Position numbers and translations under genes: made by a program | Notes under the pieces: model-generated | What the model saw: only the letters and a program-made list of their open reading frames with translations | What the model was told of the DNA's origin: nothing | Databases searched by the model: none | In this document: positions 34,523-42,862 of the stretch, piece by piece | Layout of the letters: every line of letters starts with the position of its first letter | Numbering within the stretch: position 1 is the stretch's first letter | Assembly: GCA_017744855.1 (NCBI GenBank) | Contig: JAGIAK010000008.1 | Span: 1-47,598, forward strand | Direction: 5' to 3' | Source: Microbacterium sp. | GTDB taxonomy: Bacteria; Actinomycetota; Actinomycetes; Actinomycetales; Microbacteriaceae | DNA length: 47,598 nucleotides

Positions 34523-35770
34523 TCAGCGCACGTTGCCGTTGGAGCAGACCGTCTGCGCGGCCGAGGTGCCCTTGATCGTGTTCGGCAGTTGCACGACGTT
34601 GTCCGGCGTCGCCGTCGGGTCGGGAGTGGCGGACGGATCCGTCGGCGTCGTCGTGGGGCCGGGATCGGTCACGACGACACCGTCGTTCTTGGTGTTCTCG
34701 TGGGTGACCTGCAGCTGCGCGTTGGAGTTGATCGCGTCCCACATCGCCTGCGCGGCCGCCTTGTTCGGAACGACCTTGTTGTCGTTGTCGGGATCGGTTC
34801 CCGTCGGGTACTGCAGGAACACGATGTCCTCGTACTTCACCGATTTGAGTGCAAGCGCGATCTGCACGATCTTGCCGGGGTCGGCAAGGGACTCGCTGGG
34901 CTCGAGGTTGTTGACCGCGGTGGTCGCCAGCTTCAGCATGAGGGGCACGTTGCCGAGGGTGTCGGAGCTGATGAGCTTCTTCGCGAGATTCGACATGTAC
35001 TGCTGCTGGTTGCCGATGCGTCCGAGGTCACTGCCATCGCCGACGCCCTTGCGGGTGCGCAGGAACTGCAGCGCCTCCAGCCCCTGCAGGGTGTGCGTGC
35101 CTGCCGCGAGGTCGAGCGAGGTGAAGCGGTCCTTGATCGGGTTCGCGAGGCAGACCTCGACGCCCCCGATGGCGTTGGTGATCTCGATCACGCCGCCGAA
35201 GGTGACGGATGCCGCGAACTGCACCTCCTGGCCGGTGAGCTTGGAGATCGTCTTCACGACGCAGTTGAGGCCGCCGTCGGTGTACGACGTGTTCAGCGGC
35301 TGCTTGCTCATCGCCGAGTGGGTCTTGCCCTTGTCGTCCTGGCACTCGGGGATCGGGATCATCAGGTCGCGGGGGAAGCTGACCACGGTCACGCGCCGAG
35401 GGGCATCGGAGACGTGCACGAGCAGGTTCACGTCGTTGAGCGTGCCGCCGGAGTCCTTACCCGTGCAGCGTTCGCCGAAGTACTGCTTGTACGCGTCTTC
35501 GCAGGTGTCGACGCCGGCGAGCACGAGGTTGAATCCGCCCTCGTAGGCCCCGATGTCCGGCGGCAGATCCTTCTGGCCCTCGATCTCCACGGCGTTCGCG
35601 GTCACCGTGCTGGTGAAGTCGTAGACGATGTAGCCGACGACGGCCGCCCCGCTCACCAGCACCACCGACAGGCCGATCGCGATGAACTTCAGCAGCTGGC
35701 TGACGGGCCCCGGTGTGCGCAGCTGTCCATGGCGCGCGATGGTACGACGGCGTCGGGTGTTCTGACTCAC
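34523..35770 (-). CDS. LytR-CpsA-Psr (LCP) family protein
   Basis: 415 residues. A cytosolic basic tail (NTRRRRTIARHG) and one membrane anchor (about 27-50) precede the extracellular LCP domain, with GTLNDVNLLVH, SFPRDLMI and TFGGVIEITNAIGGVEV, where Arg/Asp residues bind polyprenyl pyrophosphate. A Thr/Pro-rich tail ends the protein. LCP enzymes attach glycopolymers such as arabinogalactan-like or teichoic-type chains to peptidoglycan. Five cysteines in the extracellular part suggest disulfides. GTG start, AAAGG nine nt upstream. Preceded by tRNA-Ser. Confidence 0.92.
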   Translation of the reverse strand: MSQNTRRRRTIARHGQLRTPGPVSQLLKFIAIGLSVVLVSGAAVVGYIVYDFTSTVTANAVEIEGQKDLPPDIGAYEGGFNLVLAGVDTCEDAYKQYFGERCTGKDSGGTLNDVNLLVHVSDAPRRVTVVSFPRDLMIPIPECQDDKGKTHSAMSKQPLNTSYTDGGLNCVVKTISKLTGQEVQFAASVTFGGVIEITNAIGGVEVCLANPIKDRFTSLDLAAGTHTLQGLEALQFLRTRKGVGDGSDLGRIGNQQQYMSNLAKKLISSDTLGNVPLMLKLATTAVNNLEPSESLADPGKIVQIALALKSVKYEDIVFLQYPTGTDPDNDNKVVPNKAAAQAMWDAINSNAQLQVTHENTKNDGVVVTDPGPTTTPTDPSATPDPTATPDNVVQLPNTIKGTSAAQTVCSNGNVR

Positions 35771-35823
35771 TCGGGGCCTTTCGGTTCAGCCTGCGATGCG
35801 GGGGGACATCGTGCTCCTGGGGG

Positions 35824-35908
35824 CGGAGGGTAAGGGATTCGAACCCTTGAGACATTTCTGCCCACTGGTTTTCAAGACCAGCTCCATCGGCCGCTCGGAC
35901 AACCCTCC
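35824..35908 (-). tRNA. tRNA-Ser (anticodon TGA)
   Basis: 85 nt: acceptor GGAGGGT/ACCCTCC, anticodon stem CTGGT/ACCAG around CTTGAAA (anticodon TGA), long variable arm, T arm AAGGG-TTCGAAT-CCCTT, discriminator G. CCA not encoded. It lies just downstream of serS and the HAD gene. Confidence 0.96.
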
Positions 35909-35950
35909 CGACGGATGAATCCGCCGACAAGCCGTGAGTCTAGCCGAGTT

Positions 35951-36772
35951 CTATTCTCCCGCGTCGACCTGGGCGGGTGCTGGAAGCGTGTTCAGAGCGC
36001 GCGCCAACCCGCCGTCCTCGACGACGTCGGTCACCTCGCCCGCCGCATCCTTCACCTCGGCGGGCGCCTGCCCCATGGCCACGGCCCTGCCGCCCAGGGT
36101 GCGCGCCCACCCGAACATGCCGATGTCGTTGCGGCCATCGCCGGCCACGAGCACGCGATCTCCCGACATCCCCAGCTCGGTGCGCACGCGCTCCAGAGCA
36201 GTGCCCTTGTCGACGCCCTGCGGGGCGATGTCGAGCCACGCCGTCCAGCCGATCGCGTAGGAGACCTCGTTGAGTCCGGCATCCGCCACCAGGCGGTGGA
36301 AGTCGTCTTCGTCATGCCCCGGCGACACGACGACGATGCGCGAGACCGGCTCGGCGCCGAGCTCGTCGAAGTCGACCTGGCGCCCGCCGTCGAGTGTCCA
36401 GTCGTCGAGGTGCTCCGTGAAGAGACGCTGCCCCGAGCCCAGCTCGACCATGTAGCGCGCCTCGGGCAGCCGGTCGCGCAGCAGTTCAAGCACCGGGGTC
36501 GGATCGAACGTCTCGACGCTCCACCGCTCCCACGCGCCGTCGACGCGTCGCATGGTGACCGCGCCGTTCGAGCACACGACGAACTCCGGCTCCAGCCCAA
36601 GCTCCTCGACGTACCGGCGCGTGGCCATCCAGCTGCGGCCGGTGGCGATCGTGACCTCGTGACCCGCGTCGCGCAGGCGGGCGACGGCCTCTGGCACGCC
36701 AGGGCTCATCGACTCGTCTTGCAGCAGGATGGTCCCGTCGACGTCGAGACCGACGAGCCACGGGGCCGTCAC
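35951..36772 (-). CDS. HAD-superfamily (Cof-type) phosphatase
   Basis: 273 residues. Motif I is LDVDGTIL (nucleophile Asp near residue 10), motif II ATGRS, motif III around [10 protein letters not shown] and motif [12 protein letters not shown]; an alpha/beta cap lies between II and III, as in Cof/type IIB members. It would dephosphorylate a small metabolite such as a sugar phosphate or nucleotide. The GTG start overlaps the serS stop by 4 nt, so the gene is translationally coupled to serS. Confidence 0.93.
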   Translation of the reverse strand: MTAPWLVGLDVDGTILLQDESMSPGVPEAVARLRDAGHEVTIATGRSWMATRRYVEELGLEPEFVVCSNGAVTMRRVDGAWERWSVETFDPTPVLELLRDRLPEARYMVELGSGQRLFTEHLDDWTLDGGRQVDFDELGAEPVSRIVVVSPGHDEDDFHRLVADAGLNEVSYAIGWTAWLDIAPQGVDKGTALERVRTELGMSGDRVLVAGDGRNDIGMFGWARTLGGRAVAMGQAPAEVKDAAGEVTDVVEDGGLARALNTLPAPAQVDAGE

Positions 36773-38040
36773 GCCTCGGGCTCCAACACCTCGATGCCGC
36801 CGAGGTAGGGCCGCAGCACCTCTGGGACGCGAACCGAGCCGTCGGCCTGCTGATGGGTCTCGAGCAGCGCGACGATCCAGCGCGTGGTGGCGAGCGTGCC
36901 GTTGAGGGTCGCGACGTGCTGCGTCTTGCCGCCGTCTTCCGGGCGGTGCCGCACGTCGAGGCGGCGCGCCTGGTAGGTCGTGCAGTTCGAGGTCGAGGTG
37001 AGCTCGCGGAACGCCTCCTGCGTGGGGACCCACGCCTCGATGTCGTACTTGCGCGCGGCGCTGGACCCCAGGTCTCCCGCGGCGACGTCGATCACGCGGT
37101 AGGCGAGGCCGAGAGAGGTCAGCATCTCCTCCTGCAGCGCGACGAGACGCAGGTGCTCGGCCTCGGCATCCTCCGGCGTCGTGTAGACGAACATCTCCAG
37201 CTTGTTGAACTGGTGCACGCGGATGATGCCGCGGGTGTCCTTGCCGTGCGAGCCGGCCTCCCTGCGGTAGCAGGTGGACCAGCCGGCGTAACGGAGCGCG
37301 CCCTTGGCGAGGTCGACGATCTCGTCCTTGTGGTACCCGGCGAGGGCGACCTCGCTGGTGCCGACGAGGTAGAGGTCGTCCTCCTTGTCGAGGTGGTAGA
37401 CCTCATCGGCGTGCTCGCCGAGGAAGCCGGTGCCCTGCATGATCTCCGGCCGCACGAGCGTCGGGGTGATCAGCGGGACGAAGCCGTTCTGCAGCGCCTT
37501 GTCGAGCGCGAGGTTCATCAGCGCGATCTCGAGGCGGGCGCCGATGCCGCGTAGGAAGTAGAAGCGCGCGCCGGACACCTTCGCTCCACGCTCCATGTCG
37601 ATGGCGCCGAGGATCTCGCCGAGCTCGAGATGGTCACGCGGCTCGAAGTCGAAGGCGGGGATCTCGCCGACGCGGCGCAGCTCGACGAAGTCGGCCTCTC
37701 CGCCGGCGGGGACGCCGTCGATCACGACGTTCTCGATGCGGGCGAGAGCGACGGATGCCGCGTCCACCGCCTCGTTCGCGACCTGCTGCGCCTGCTTGAC
37801 GCGGTCGGCGAGGTCCTTGGCCTGGGCGACGAGCGCGGCCTTCTCCTCCTTGGGCGCCTTCGCGACCTGCTTGCCGAAGGCGTTCTGCTCCGCGCGGAGG
37901 TCCTCGAAAGCGGCCAGAGCCGAGCGGCGCGATCGATCGGCCTCGAGCGCCTCGTCGACGGAGGACTGGTCGTTGCCGCGGGCGGCCTGTGAACGGCGGA
38001 CGATCTCGGGATTCTCCCGAAGCAGGGCGAGGTCGATCAT
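36769..38040 (-). CDS. serS: Seryl-tRNA synthetase
   Basis: 423 residues, the normal bacterial length. The N-terminal antiparallel coiled-coil arm (about 30-100) that grips the long variable arm of tRNA-Ser is followed by the class II core with [14 protein letters not shown], motif 2 in [21 protein letters not shown] (split [14 protein letters not shown] and IIRVHQF) and motif 3 in [15 protein letters not shown]. It charges tRNA-Ser; a tRNA-Ser gene lies downstream on the same strand. Essential and intact. Confidence 0.98.
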   Translation of the reverse strand: MIDLALLRENPEIVRRSQAARGNDQSSVDEALEADRSRRSALAAFEDLRAEQNAFGKQVAKAPKEEKAALVAQAKDLADRVKQAQQVANEAVDAASVALARIENVVIDGVPAGGEADFVELRRVGEIPAFDFEPRDHLELGEILGAIDMERGAKVSGARFYFLRGIGARLEIALMNLALDKALQNGFVPLITPTLVRPEIMQGTGFLGEHADEVYHLDKEDDLYLVGTSEVALAGYHKDEIVDLAKGALRYAGWSTCYRREAGSHGKDTRGIIRVHQFNKLEMFVYTTPEDAEAEHLRLVALQEEMLTSLGLAYRVIDVAAGDLGSSAARKYDIEAWVPTQEAFRELTSTSNCTTYQARRLDVRHRPEDGGKTQHVATLNGTLATTRWIVALLETHQQADGSVRVPEVLRPYLGGIEVLEPEA

Positions 38041-38077
38041 TCACCAAGTCTACGGGTGCGCTCCGACGCCCTTCGCC

Positions 38078-38103
38078 TGTCACAAACCGGCTCCTGCGTC
38101 GTC
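38078..38103 (+). promoter_or_regulatory. Second ECF41-type promoter, before the SnoaL-like gene
   Basis: TGTCACA (38078-38084, perfect match to the ECF41 -35), 15-nt spacer, CGTC (38100-38103), ending 53 nt before the GTG start. The same two elements with 16-nt spacing precede the CMD-sigma operon at 1490-1516. Confidence 0.6.
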
Positions 38104-38156
38104 TTCCCCAGAGAGAGATCGACCGCTCCGGTCGATCCACGATGAAAGGACAATCC

Positions 38157-38537
38157 GTGACCACTCCCGTCTCCTCCCTGGATCGGCTCAACCTCGCCTT
38201 CGCCGAGCGGTTCAACGCCCGCGATCTCGACGGCCTGATGGCGCTCAACGCCCCAGGCGTCGTCTTCGTCCCCGCCCCCGGTCAGCCGGTCAGCGGTGAA
38301 GCCGCCGTGCGCGCGGCGCTGGAGGGCTTCCTCGGGCTGAACCTGCCGATCACGATGACCGTCCGCCGCACGTTCGAGTCGAACGGCATCGGCCTGGCCG
38401 TCGCCGACTGGTCGATCACGGGCACCGGCCCCGACGGCTCGGACATCGCCCTCGCCGGCACGACCGCCGATGTGGCAGTGCACGACGCGGAGCACGGCTG
38501 GCGCTACGCGGTCGACAACCCGTTCGGCACCGCCTGA
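38157..38537 (+). CDS. SnoaL/DUF4440-like (NTF2 fold) protein
   Basis: 126 residues of a single NTF2-like cone domain: an N-terminal helix pair (LDRLNLAFAERFNARDLDGL), the small-molecule pocket strands, and the WRYAVDNPFG ending typical of the group. GTG 38157 is chosen because AAAGGA lies six nt upstream; ATG 38142 would place that sequence inside the gene. Probably a ketosteroid-isomerase-like or ligand-binding protein; no catalytic set can be assigned. It shares fold with the C-terminal domain of ECF41 sigma factors and appears to have an ECF41-type promoter. Confidence 0.85.
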   Translation: MTTPVSSLDRLNLAFAERFNARDLDGLMALNAPGVVFVPAPGQPVSGEAAVRAALEGFLGLNLPITMTVRRTFESNGIGLAVADWSITGTGPDGSDIALAGTTADVAVHDAEHGWRYAVDNPFGTA

Positions 38538-38574
38538 CGCGCCCTCGTCGAGGGGGTCGGCGCCGCCGGCTCCC

Positions 38575-39090
38575 TCAGTCGGCCTCCATGCCGGAGCGCC
38601 GGCATCCGCTCATCGCCTTGCGTGCGCGCGAGATGCGCTGGCGGGCCGCGGCGGGTTCGATGCCGAGACGATCAGCGACCTCGGCGGTGCTGAGGCCGTC
38701 GACCACGGTGAGGAGCAACGGCTCCCTGAGCGCGTCGGGCAGGTCGTGCAGCGCGGCGAGGGCGCCGTCGAGGAACGTACGGATCTCCACCGTGTCGGCC
38801 ACGCTCACCTCCGCCGGCGTGTCGTCGTCGAGCGGCATCTCCGGTCGGCGGGAGCGCAGCCGGGCGAGATCGATGGCCGCGTTGCGGGCGATCGAGTCCA
38901 GCCACGCACACATCCGGCCCGGCTCAGGCGACTCCAGGTGGGCGATCCCCCGCCAGGCACGGAGCAGCGTCTGCTGCGCCACATCCTCGGCGTCGTCCAC
39001 CGGAACACCCAGAGAGATGCTCCGCCGCCGAAGCCGCTCAGGGTCCTCGGCGATCATCGTCGCGAGGAGGGCCCGACGCTCATCGTTCAT
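38575..39090 (-). CDS. ECF-family RNA polymerase sigma factor
   Basis: 171 residues: region 2 (VDDAEDVAQQTLLRAWRGI, then WLDSIARNAAIDLARLRSR) and region 4 (LREPLLLTVVDGLSTAEVAD, RLGIEPAAARQRISRARKAM). GAGAGGGG precedes ATG 39090. It is the short classical form without the SnoaL tail of the other sigma factor. No zinc-finger anti-sigma gene follows; instead it converges on the SnoaL-like gene and diverges from the lipid kinase. Group and stimulus unknown. The C-terminal CRRSGMEAD tail holds a single Cys. Confidence 0.9.
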   Translation of the reverse strand: MNDERRALLATMIAEDPERLRRRSISLGVPVDDAEDVAQQTLLRAWRGIAHLESPEPGRMCAWLDSIARNAAIDLARLRSRRPEMPLDDDTPAEVSVADTVEIRTFLDGALAALHDLPDALREPLLLTVVDGLSTAEVADRLGIEPAAARQRISRARKAMSGCRRSGMEAD

Positions 39091-39148
39091 ATCGGCTACC
39101 CCTCTCCAGCCGGCCGGGACGTCCAGTCGCCGGGATTAGAGTAGCGCC

Positions 39149-40147
39149 ATGACGAAGCGCTCCCCCGCCCGACGCCAGGCGGCGCTCGTCTACAACCCGA
39201 TCAAGGTCGACGAGAAGCGGCTGCGCGCCACGGTGCGCGAGCTGTCCAGAGAGGCGGGGTGGGAGCATCCGGCTTTCTACCCGACCACGATCGAGGATGC
39301 CGGACAGCACGCCACGGCGCAGGCCCTGGAACGTGGAGTCGACGTCGTGCTCGTCGCCGGGGGCGACGGCACGGTGCGGGCGGTGGCCGAGGCGATGGCG
39401 GGCAGCGGCGTGCCTCTCGCCATCCTCCCCAGCGGCACGGGCAACCTCCTCGCTCGCAACCTCGGGCTGCCGCTCGGCGATCCCGCGGAGATGGTGCGCG
39501 CCGCGCTCGGCGACTTCCGTCACGCGATCGACATCGGCTGGGCGCAGGTGATGCGTGCCGACGGCGAGGAGTCGGAGCACGCGTTCGTCGTGCTCGCCGG
39601 CATCGGTCTGGATGCCGACATGATCGCGAACACCCGGCCCGACCTCAAGAAGTCGGTCGGTTGGATCGCGTACGTCGACGGCGCTGCCCGCTCCCTCGCC
39701 ACCGCGAAGCCCTTCCGCGCCGTCTTCCAGATCGACGACGGCCGTCTGCACTCGACGAAGGTGCACAGCATCCTGTTCGCGAACTGCGGCACCCTGCCCG
39801 CGGGCATCGCGCTCATCCCCGACGCCTCGATCGCCGACGGCGCGCTCGATGTCGCCGTGATCCAGCCGACGGGAGCCTTCGGCTGGCTCGGCGTGTGGCG
39901 CAAGATCTGGTGGGACAACTCGGTGCTGCGCCGGTTCCGCGCCGGCCGTCTCGTATTGCAGCGCCGCGGCAAGGACGCCTCGGTGCACTACTTCCGCGGA
40001 CTCGTCGCCGAGGCCGCAGCCACAGACCCGATCCCGGTCGAGCTCGACGGCGACGAGTTCGGAGAGGCCGTCCGGATGACGTGCCGTGTCGACGAGGGCG
40101 CTCTCCTCGTCGCGCTGCCTGCCGGCCACCCCGTGCAGTCGATCTGA
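39149..40147 (+). CDS. Diacylglycerol kinase-type lipid kinase (DAGK catalytic domain)
   Basis: 332 residues. The nucleotide loop GGDGTVRAV is at residues 71-79, followed by LPSGTGNLLARNLGLP and the second-domain block GIGLDADMI, all standard for the DagK/YegS/BmrU family. It would phosphorylate diacylglycerol or a related lipid alcohol at the inner membrane face. Divergent from the ECF sigma gene, convergent with the lipoprotein gene. Confidence 0.93.
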   Translation: MTKRSPARRQAALVYNPIKVDEKRLRATVRELSREAGWEHPAFYPTTIEDAGQHATAQALERGVDVVLVAGGDGTVRAVAEAMAGSGVPLAILPSGTGNLLARNLGLPLGDPAEMVRAALGDFRHAIDIGWAQVMRADGEESEHAFVVLAGIGLDADMIANTRPDLKKSVGWIAYVDGAARSLATAKPFRAVFQIDDGRLHSTKVHSILFANCGTLPAGIALIPDASIADGALDVAVIQPTGAFGWLGVWRKIWWDNSVLRRFRAGRLVLQRRGKDASVHYFRGLVAEAAATDPIPVELDGDEFGEAVRMTCRVDEGALLVALPAGHPVQSI

Positions 40148-40183
40148 CGCCGCCGGCCGACCGCGGCGCCCCGATCCTTCCGC

Positions 40184-40909
40184 TCAGCCGCGCACGGCGA
40201 CGGTGCCGTCGAGCCCTCCGCCGACGAGCGTGAGCATGAAGCCGTCGTCGGCGACCTTGTCGTCGCCGAAAGCGAGCAGCGTCGCCCGAGGAGCCATGTC
40301 CATGGTGCAGACCTTGGACTCGTCGGTGAGGAACGATACGGTCCCGGTCGCGCCGCTGCCGTCGAGCGACACCACCGCCGGCGGGCAGCTCGACGAACCC
40401 CAGGTGAGGAGCACGAGCGTGCCGTCGTCGACCCAGCCGGCCGACGGCGTGTACTCCGTCGACGTGCCGGGGACCCCGGTGAACGCCGGGTCGCCGTCGA
40501 GGTCCACCGTGTCGGAGACGTCGCCGTAGGTGACCTTCAACGTGATCTCCTTCGTCGGGTCCACGCCCTCCGGCACGGCGCCGACGCTGGCGCGCGGCGC
40601 GTAGTCGGCGGTGCACACGGTGCCGGCGTCGTCACCGTCGGTGAGCGTGACGGAGATCGTCTGCCCCTCCGCCGTGGCCGACTCGACCTGCGGGATGCAG
40701 GTCGAGGACCCGGAGGTGACGACGGCGAACATGCGGCCGTCGTCGAGGAGGGCCCCCTCCATGTCGTCGGAGGGCCCTGTCGACGCCGTCGAGTCCGGCG
40801 ACGCGGAGCTCGTGGGCGCGGAGGAACCAGGGGTCGACGTGCACCCCGCGATGAGCGCGACGGCGGCGAGCGCGGACAGGGCGGCGGCGAGACGCGTCGA
40901 GGAGGTCAT
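40184..40909 (-). CDS. Lipoprotein with two tandem copies of an unnamed domain
   Basis: 241 residues. Signal peptide with lipobox IAGC (Cys23), a Ser/Thr/Pro-rich stalk (24-50), then two homologous modules: 56-140 and 161-241. Each starts DDG, has GSS-x-C (C71, C175), a VCT-x-D (C99, C201) and APRA, so each probably carries one disulfide. Small beta-sandwich modules on a stalk suggest binding on the cell surface. No known family recognised. It sits between the lipid kinase and cardiolipin synthase but is read alone. Confidence 0.82.
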   Translation of the reverse strand: MTSSTRLAAALSALAAVALIAGCTSTPGSSAPTSSASPDSTASTGPSDDMEGALLDDGRMFAVVTSGSSTCIPQVESATAEGQTISVTLTDGDDAGTVCTADYAPRASVGAVPEGVDPTKEITLKVTYGDVSDTVDLDGDPAFTGVPGTSTEYTPSAGWVDDGTLVLLTWGSSSCPPAVVSLDGSGATGTVSFLTDESKVCTMDMAPRATLLAFGDDKVADDGFMLTLVGGGLDGTVAVRG

Positions 40910-40982
40910 GCCATCCACGGTACCCAGGTGCGGCCTGCACGGGGCATCGATCTCATCACGTTCCGATGCGGACGGAACGGCG

Positions 40983-42443
40983 CTACTGCAGGGCCGAGGT
41001 GAGGCGAGCGAGGTTGTCGAGCACGGTCGACCGCAGCGGCTGCTGCATCCACTCCTCGAGGGTGAGCTCCCGGCTGAGCTCGCGGTAGTGGTCCTCGACG
41101 ACGCGCATCTCGGCGACGAACTCCTCGCCGCGCACGAGCATCGACACCTCGAGGTTGAGACCGAAGGAGCGCATGTCCATGTTGCTGGAGCCGATGACCG
41201 CGACCTGATCATCGATCGTGAGGCTCTTGGTGTGCAGGATGTACGGTTTGCGGTACATCCAGATGCGCACGCCCGCCTTGAGCAGCACCTCGTAGTAGCT
41301 GCGTTGGGCGTGGTAGACCATCGCCTGGTCTCCCTCTTCGGAGACGAAGAGCTCCACGGCCACACCCCGGTCGACAGCCGCGGTGACGGCGAGCAGGAGC
41401 GCCTCGTCCGGCACGAAGTACGGGCTGACGATCATGATCTTCTCCTTGGCCGCGTAGAGCAGGCCGAGGAAGAGGCGCAGGTTGTTCTCGACTTCGAACC
41501 CGGGGCCGGAGGGCACGACCTGGCAGTCGAGGTCGCCCGTGCCGGACTGGGACTGCGTGATGTCGATCTCTTCGAGAACCTGGTCGGTCTCGCTGTACCA
41601 GTCGCTGAGGAAGATGGCGTTGACGCTGAGCACCACGGGGCCGTCGATGCGCACCATGAGATCGACCCAGTGCAGGCCCCGCTTGATGTTCTTCGGGAGG
41701 TTGTAGGTCGAGTCGGTGACGTTCTGCGACCCCAGGAAGGCCACGGTGCCGTCGACGACGAGGAGCTTGCGGTGGTTGCGCAGATCGGGCCGCTGCATGC
41801 GCCCCTTCAGCGGCTGCACCGGCAGCATGAGGTGCCAGTCGGCGCCCATGCGGTTCAGTCGGGTGATCGTCTGCCGATAGCGCGGCTTCCACCTGTTCGC
41901 CCAGTGGTCGAGCAGCACGCGTACCGTCACGCCGCGGGCCGCGACCTCCTCGAGCGCGCGGAAGAAGTTGTCGGTCGACTCGTCGGACTGGAGGATGTAG
42001 AACTCGACGTGGACGTACTCGGTGGCGGCACGGATCTCGTCGGCCATCGCATCGAGAGACCCCTGGTAGTCGGAGATGAGGTGAGCTCCGTTGTCGCCCG
42101 AGATCGGCAGCGCGCCCAACTGGTGGTTCATCTCGACCAGAGGAGGGAACCAGCTCGGCGGGTCGGGGCGGAGCGTGCCGAAGTGCAGATGCTCGCTGGT
42201 CTCGGCGATGTACTCGTTGATCTGGTCCTGCTTCCGGCGGCGCGCGCGCGGAAGACGCGGGTTGCCGATGAGGAGGAAGAGCAGCACCCCGACGAACGGG
42301 ATGAAGAAGATGGCGAGAAGCCAGGCCATCGCTGCTGTGGGGCGACGGTTGCGCGGGACGACGATGATCGCCGTGATGCGGATGGACAGGTCGAGGACGA
42401 AAAGGAAGGCGGCGAGCCACCAACCCCAGGTGTCGGGAGTCAT
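40983..42443 (-). CDS. cls: Cardiolipin synthase (phospholipase D superfamily)
   Basis: 486 residues. Two N-terminal membrane segments (PLDNF region) precede two HKD motifs: HRKLLVVDG with His224 and HTKSLTIDD with His404. This is the bacterial two-phosphatidylglycerol type: it makes cardiolipin and glycerol at the membrane. GAGGACGAGGG precedes ATG 42443; an upstream frame extension (to 42494) has no better start. Full length. Confidence 0.95.
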   Translation of the reverse strand: MTPDTWGWWLAAFLFVLDLSIRITAIIVVPRNRRPTAAMAWLLAIFFIPFVGVLLFLLIGNPRLPRARRRKQDQINEYIAETSEHLHFGTLRPDPPSWFPPLVEMNHQLGALPISGDNGAHLISDYQGSLDAMADEIRAATEYVHVEFYILQSDESTDNFFRALEEVAARGVTVRVLLDHWANRWKPRYRQTITRLNRMGADWHLMLPVQPLKGRMQRPDLRNHRKLLVVDGTVAFLGSQNVTDSTYNLPKNIKRGLHWVDLMVRIDGPVVLSVNAIFLSDWYSETDQVLEEIDITQSQSGTGDLDCQVVPSGPGFEVENNLRLFLGLLYAAKEKIMIVSPYFVPDEALLLAVTAAVDRGVAVELFVSEEGDQAMVYHAQRSYYEVLLKAGVRIWMYRKPYILHTKSLTIDDQVAVIGSSNMDMRSFGLNLEVSMLVRGEEFVAEMRVVEDHYRELSRELTLEEWMQQPLRSTVLDNLARLTSALQ

Positions 42444-42533
42444 CCCTCGTCCTCTCTGCGACGGCGCCGGCTCGCCGATCGTCTCGGCGGGCACCTTCGC
42501 TACACAGTAACGGATGCCGCGGACACGGTCGGG

Positions 42534-42554
42534 GAGCGGCCGGCGCGGCCGCTC
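42534..42554 (-). terminator. GC-rich hairpin after the small membrane protein
   Basis: GAGCGGCC (42534-42541) and GGCCGCTC (42547-42554), 8-bp stem, 5-nt loop, 21 nt beyond the stop of the 42576-42749 gene. No U tract. Confidence 0.5.
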
Positions 42555-42575
42555 AGCGGTGCGGAGTACGGGAAC

Positions 42576-42749
42576 TCAGGAGCGCGGAGGCAGACCGCGC
42601 GCCGCGCGCTCTTCCGCCTCGATGCGGGCGTGGACGCGGCGCTCGGTGCGGTCGAAACGGAGGATGCCGCGCACCACGAAGAAGAAGACGACGCTGACGC
42701 CGATGGTCGGAAGGATCGACCAGGCGGCGGCGAGCCAGAAGTTCTCCAT
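42576..42749 (-). CDS. Small single-pass membrane protein
   Basis: 57 residues: one membrane segment (residues 4-28, NFWLAAAWSILPTIGVSVVF then FFVVRG) and a highly charged cytosolic tail (FDRTERRVHARIEAEERAA). GGAGG sits close upstream of ATG 42749; a GTG at 42785 would add 12 residues. Similar short proteins are common and conserved in actinobacteria. Function unknown. It lies upstream of cls on the same strand, separated by a hairpin. Confidence 0.7.
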   Translation of the reverse strand: MENFWLAAAWSILPTIGVSVVFFFVVRGILRFDRTERRVHARIEAEERAARGLPPRS

Positions 42750-42862
42750 GCCTCCATGGTACGCGAGCGGACTTCTCCTCCACATCGGGGCCTTTTCAGG
42801 AATCTCGGGCTCAGCCTGTGGACAACCCCCGACGGGCCGTCCAGAGCGCGCATGCTCTCGAC

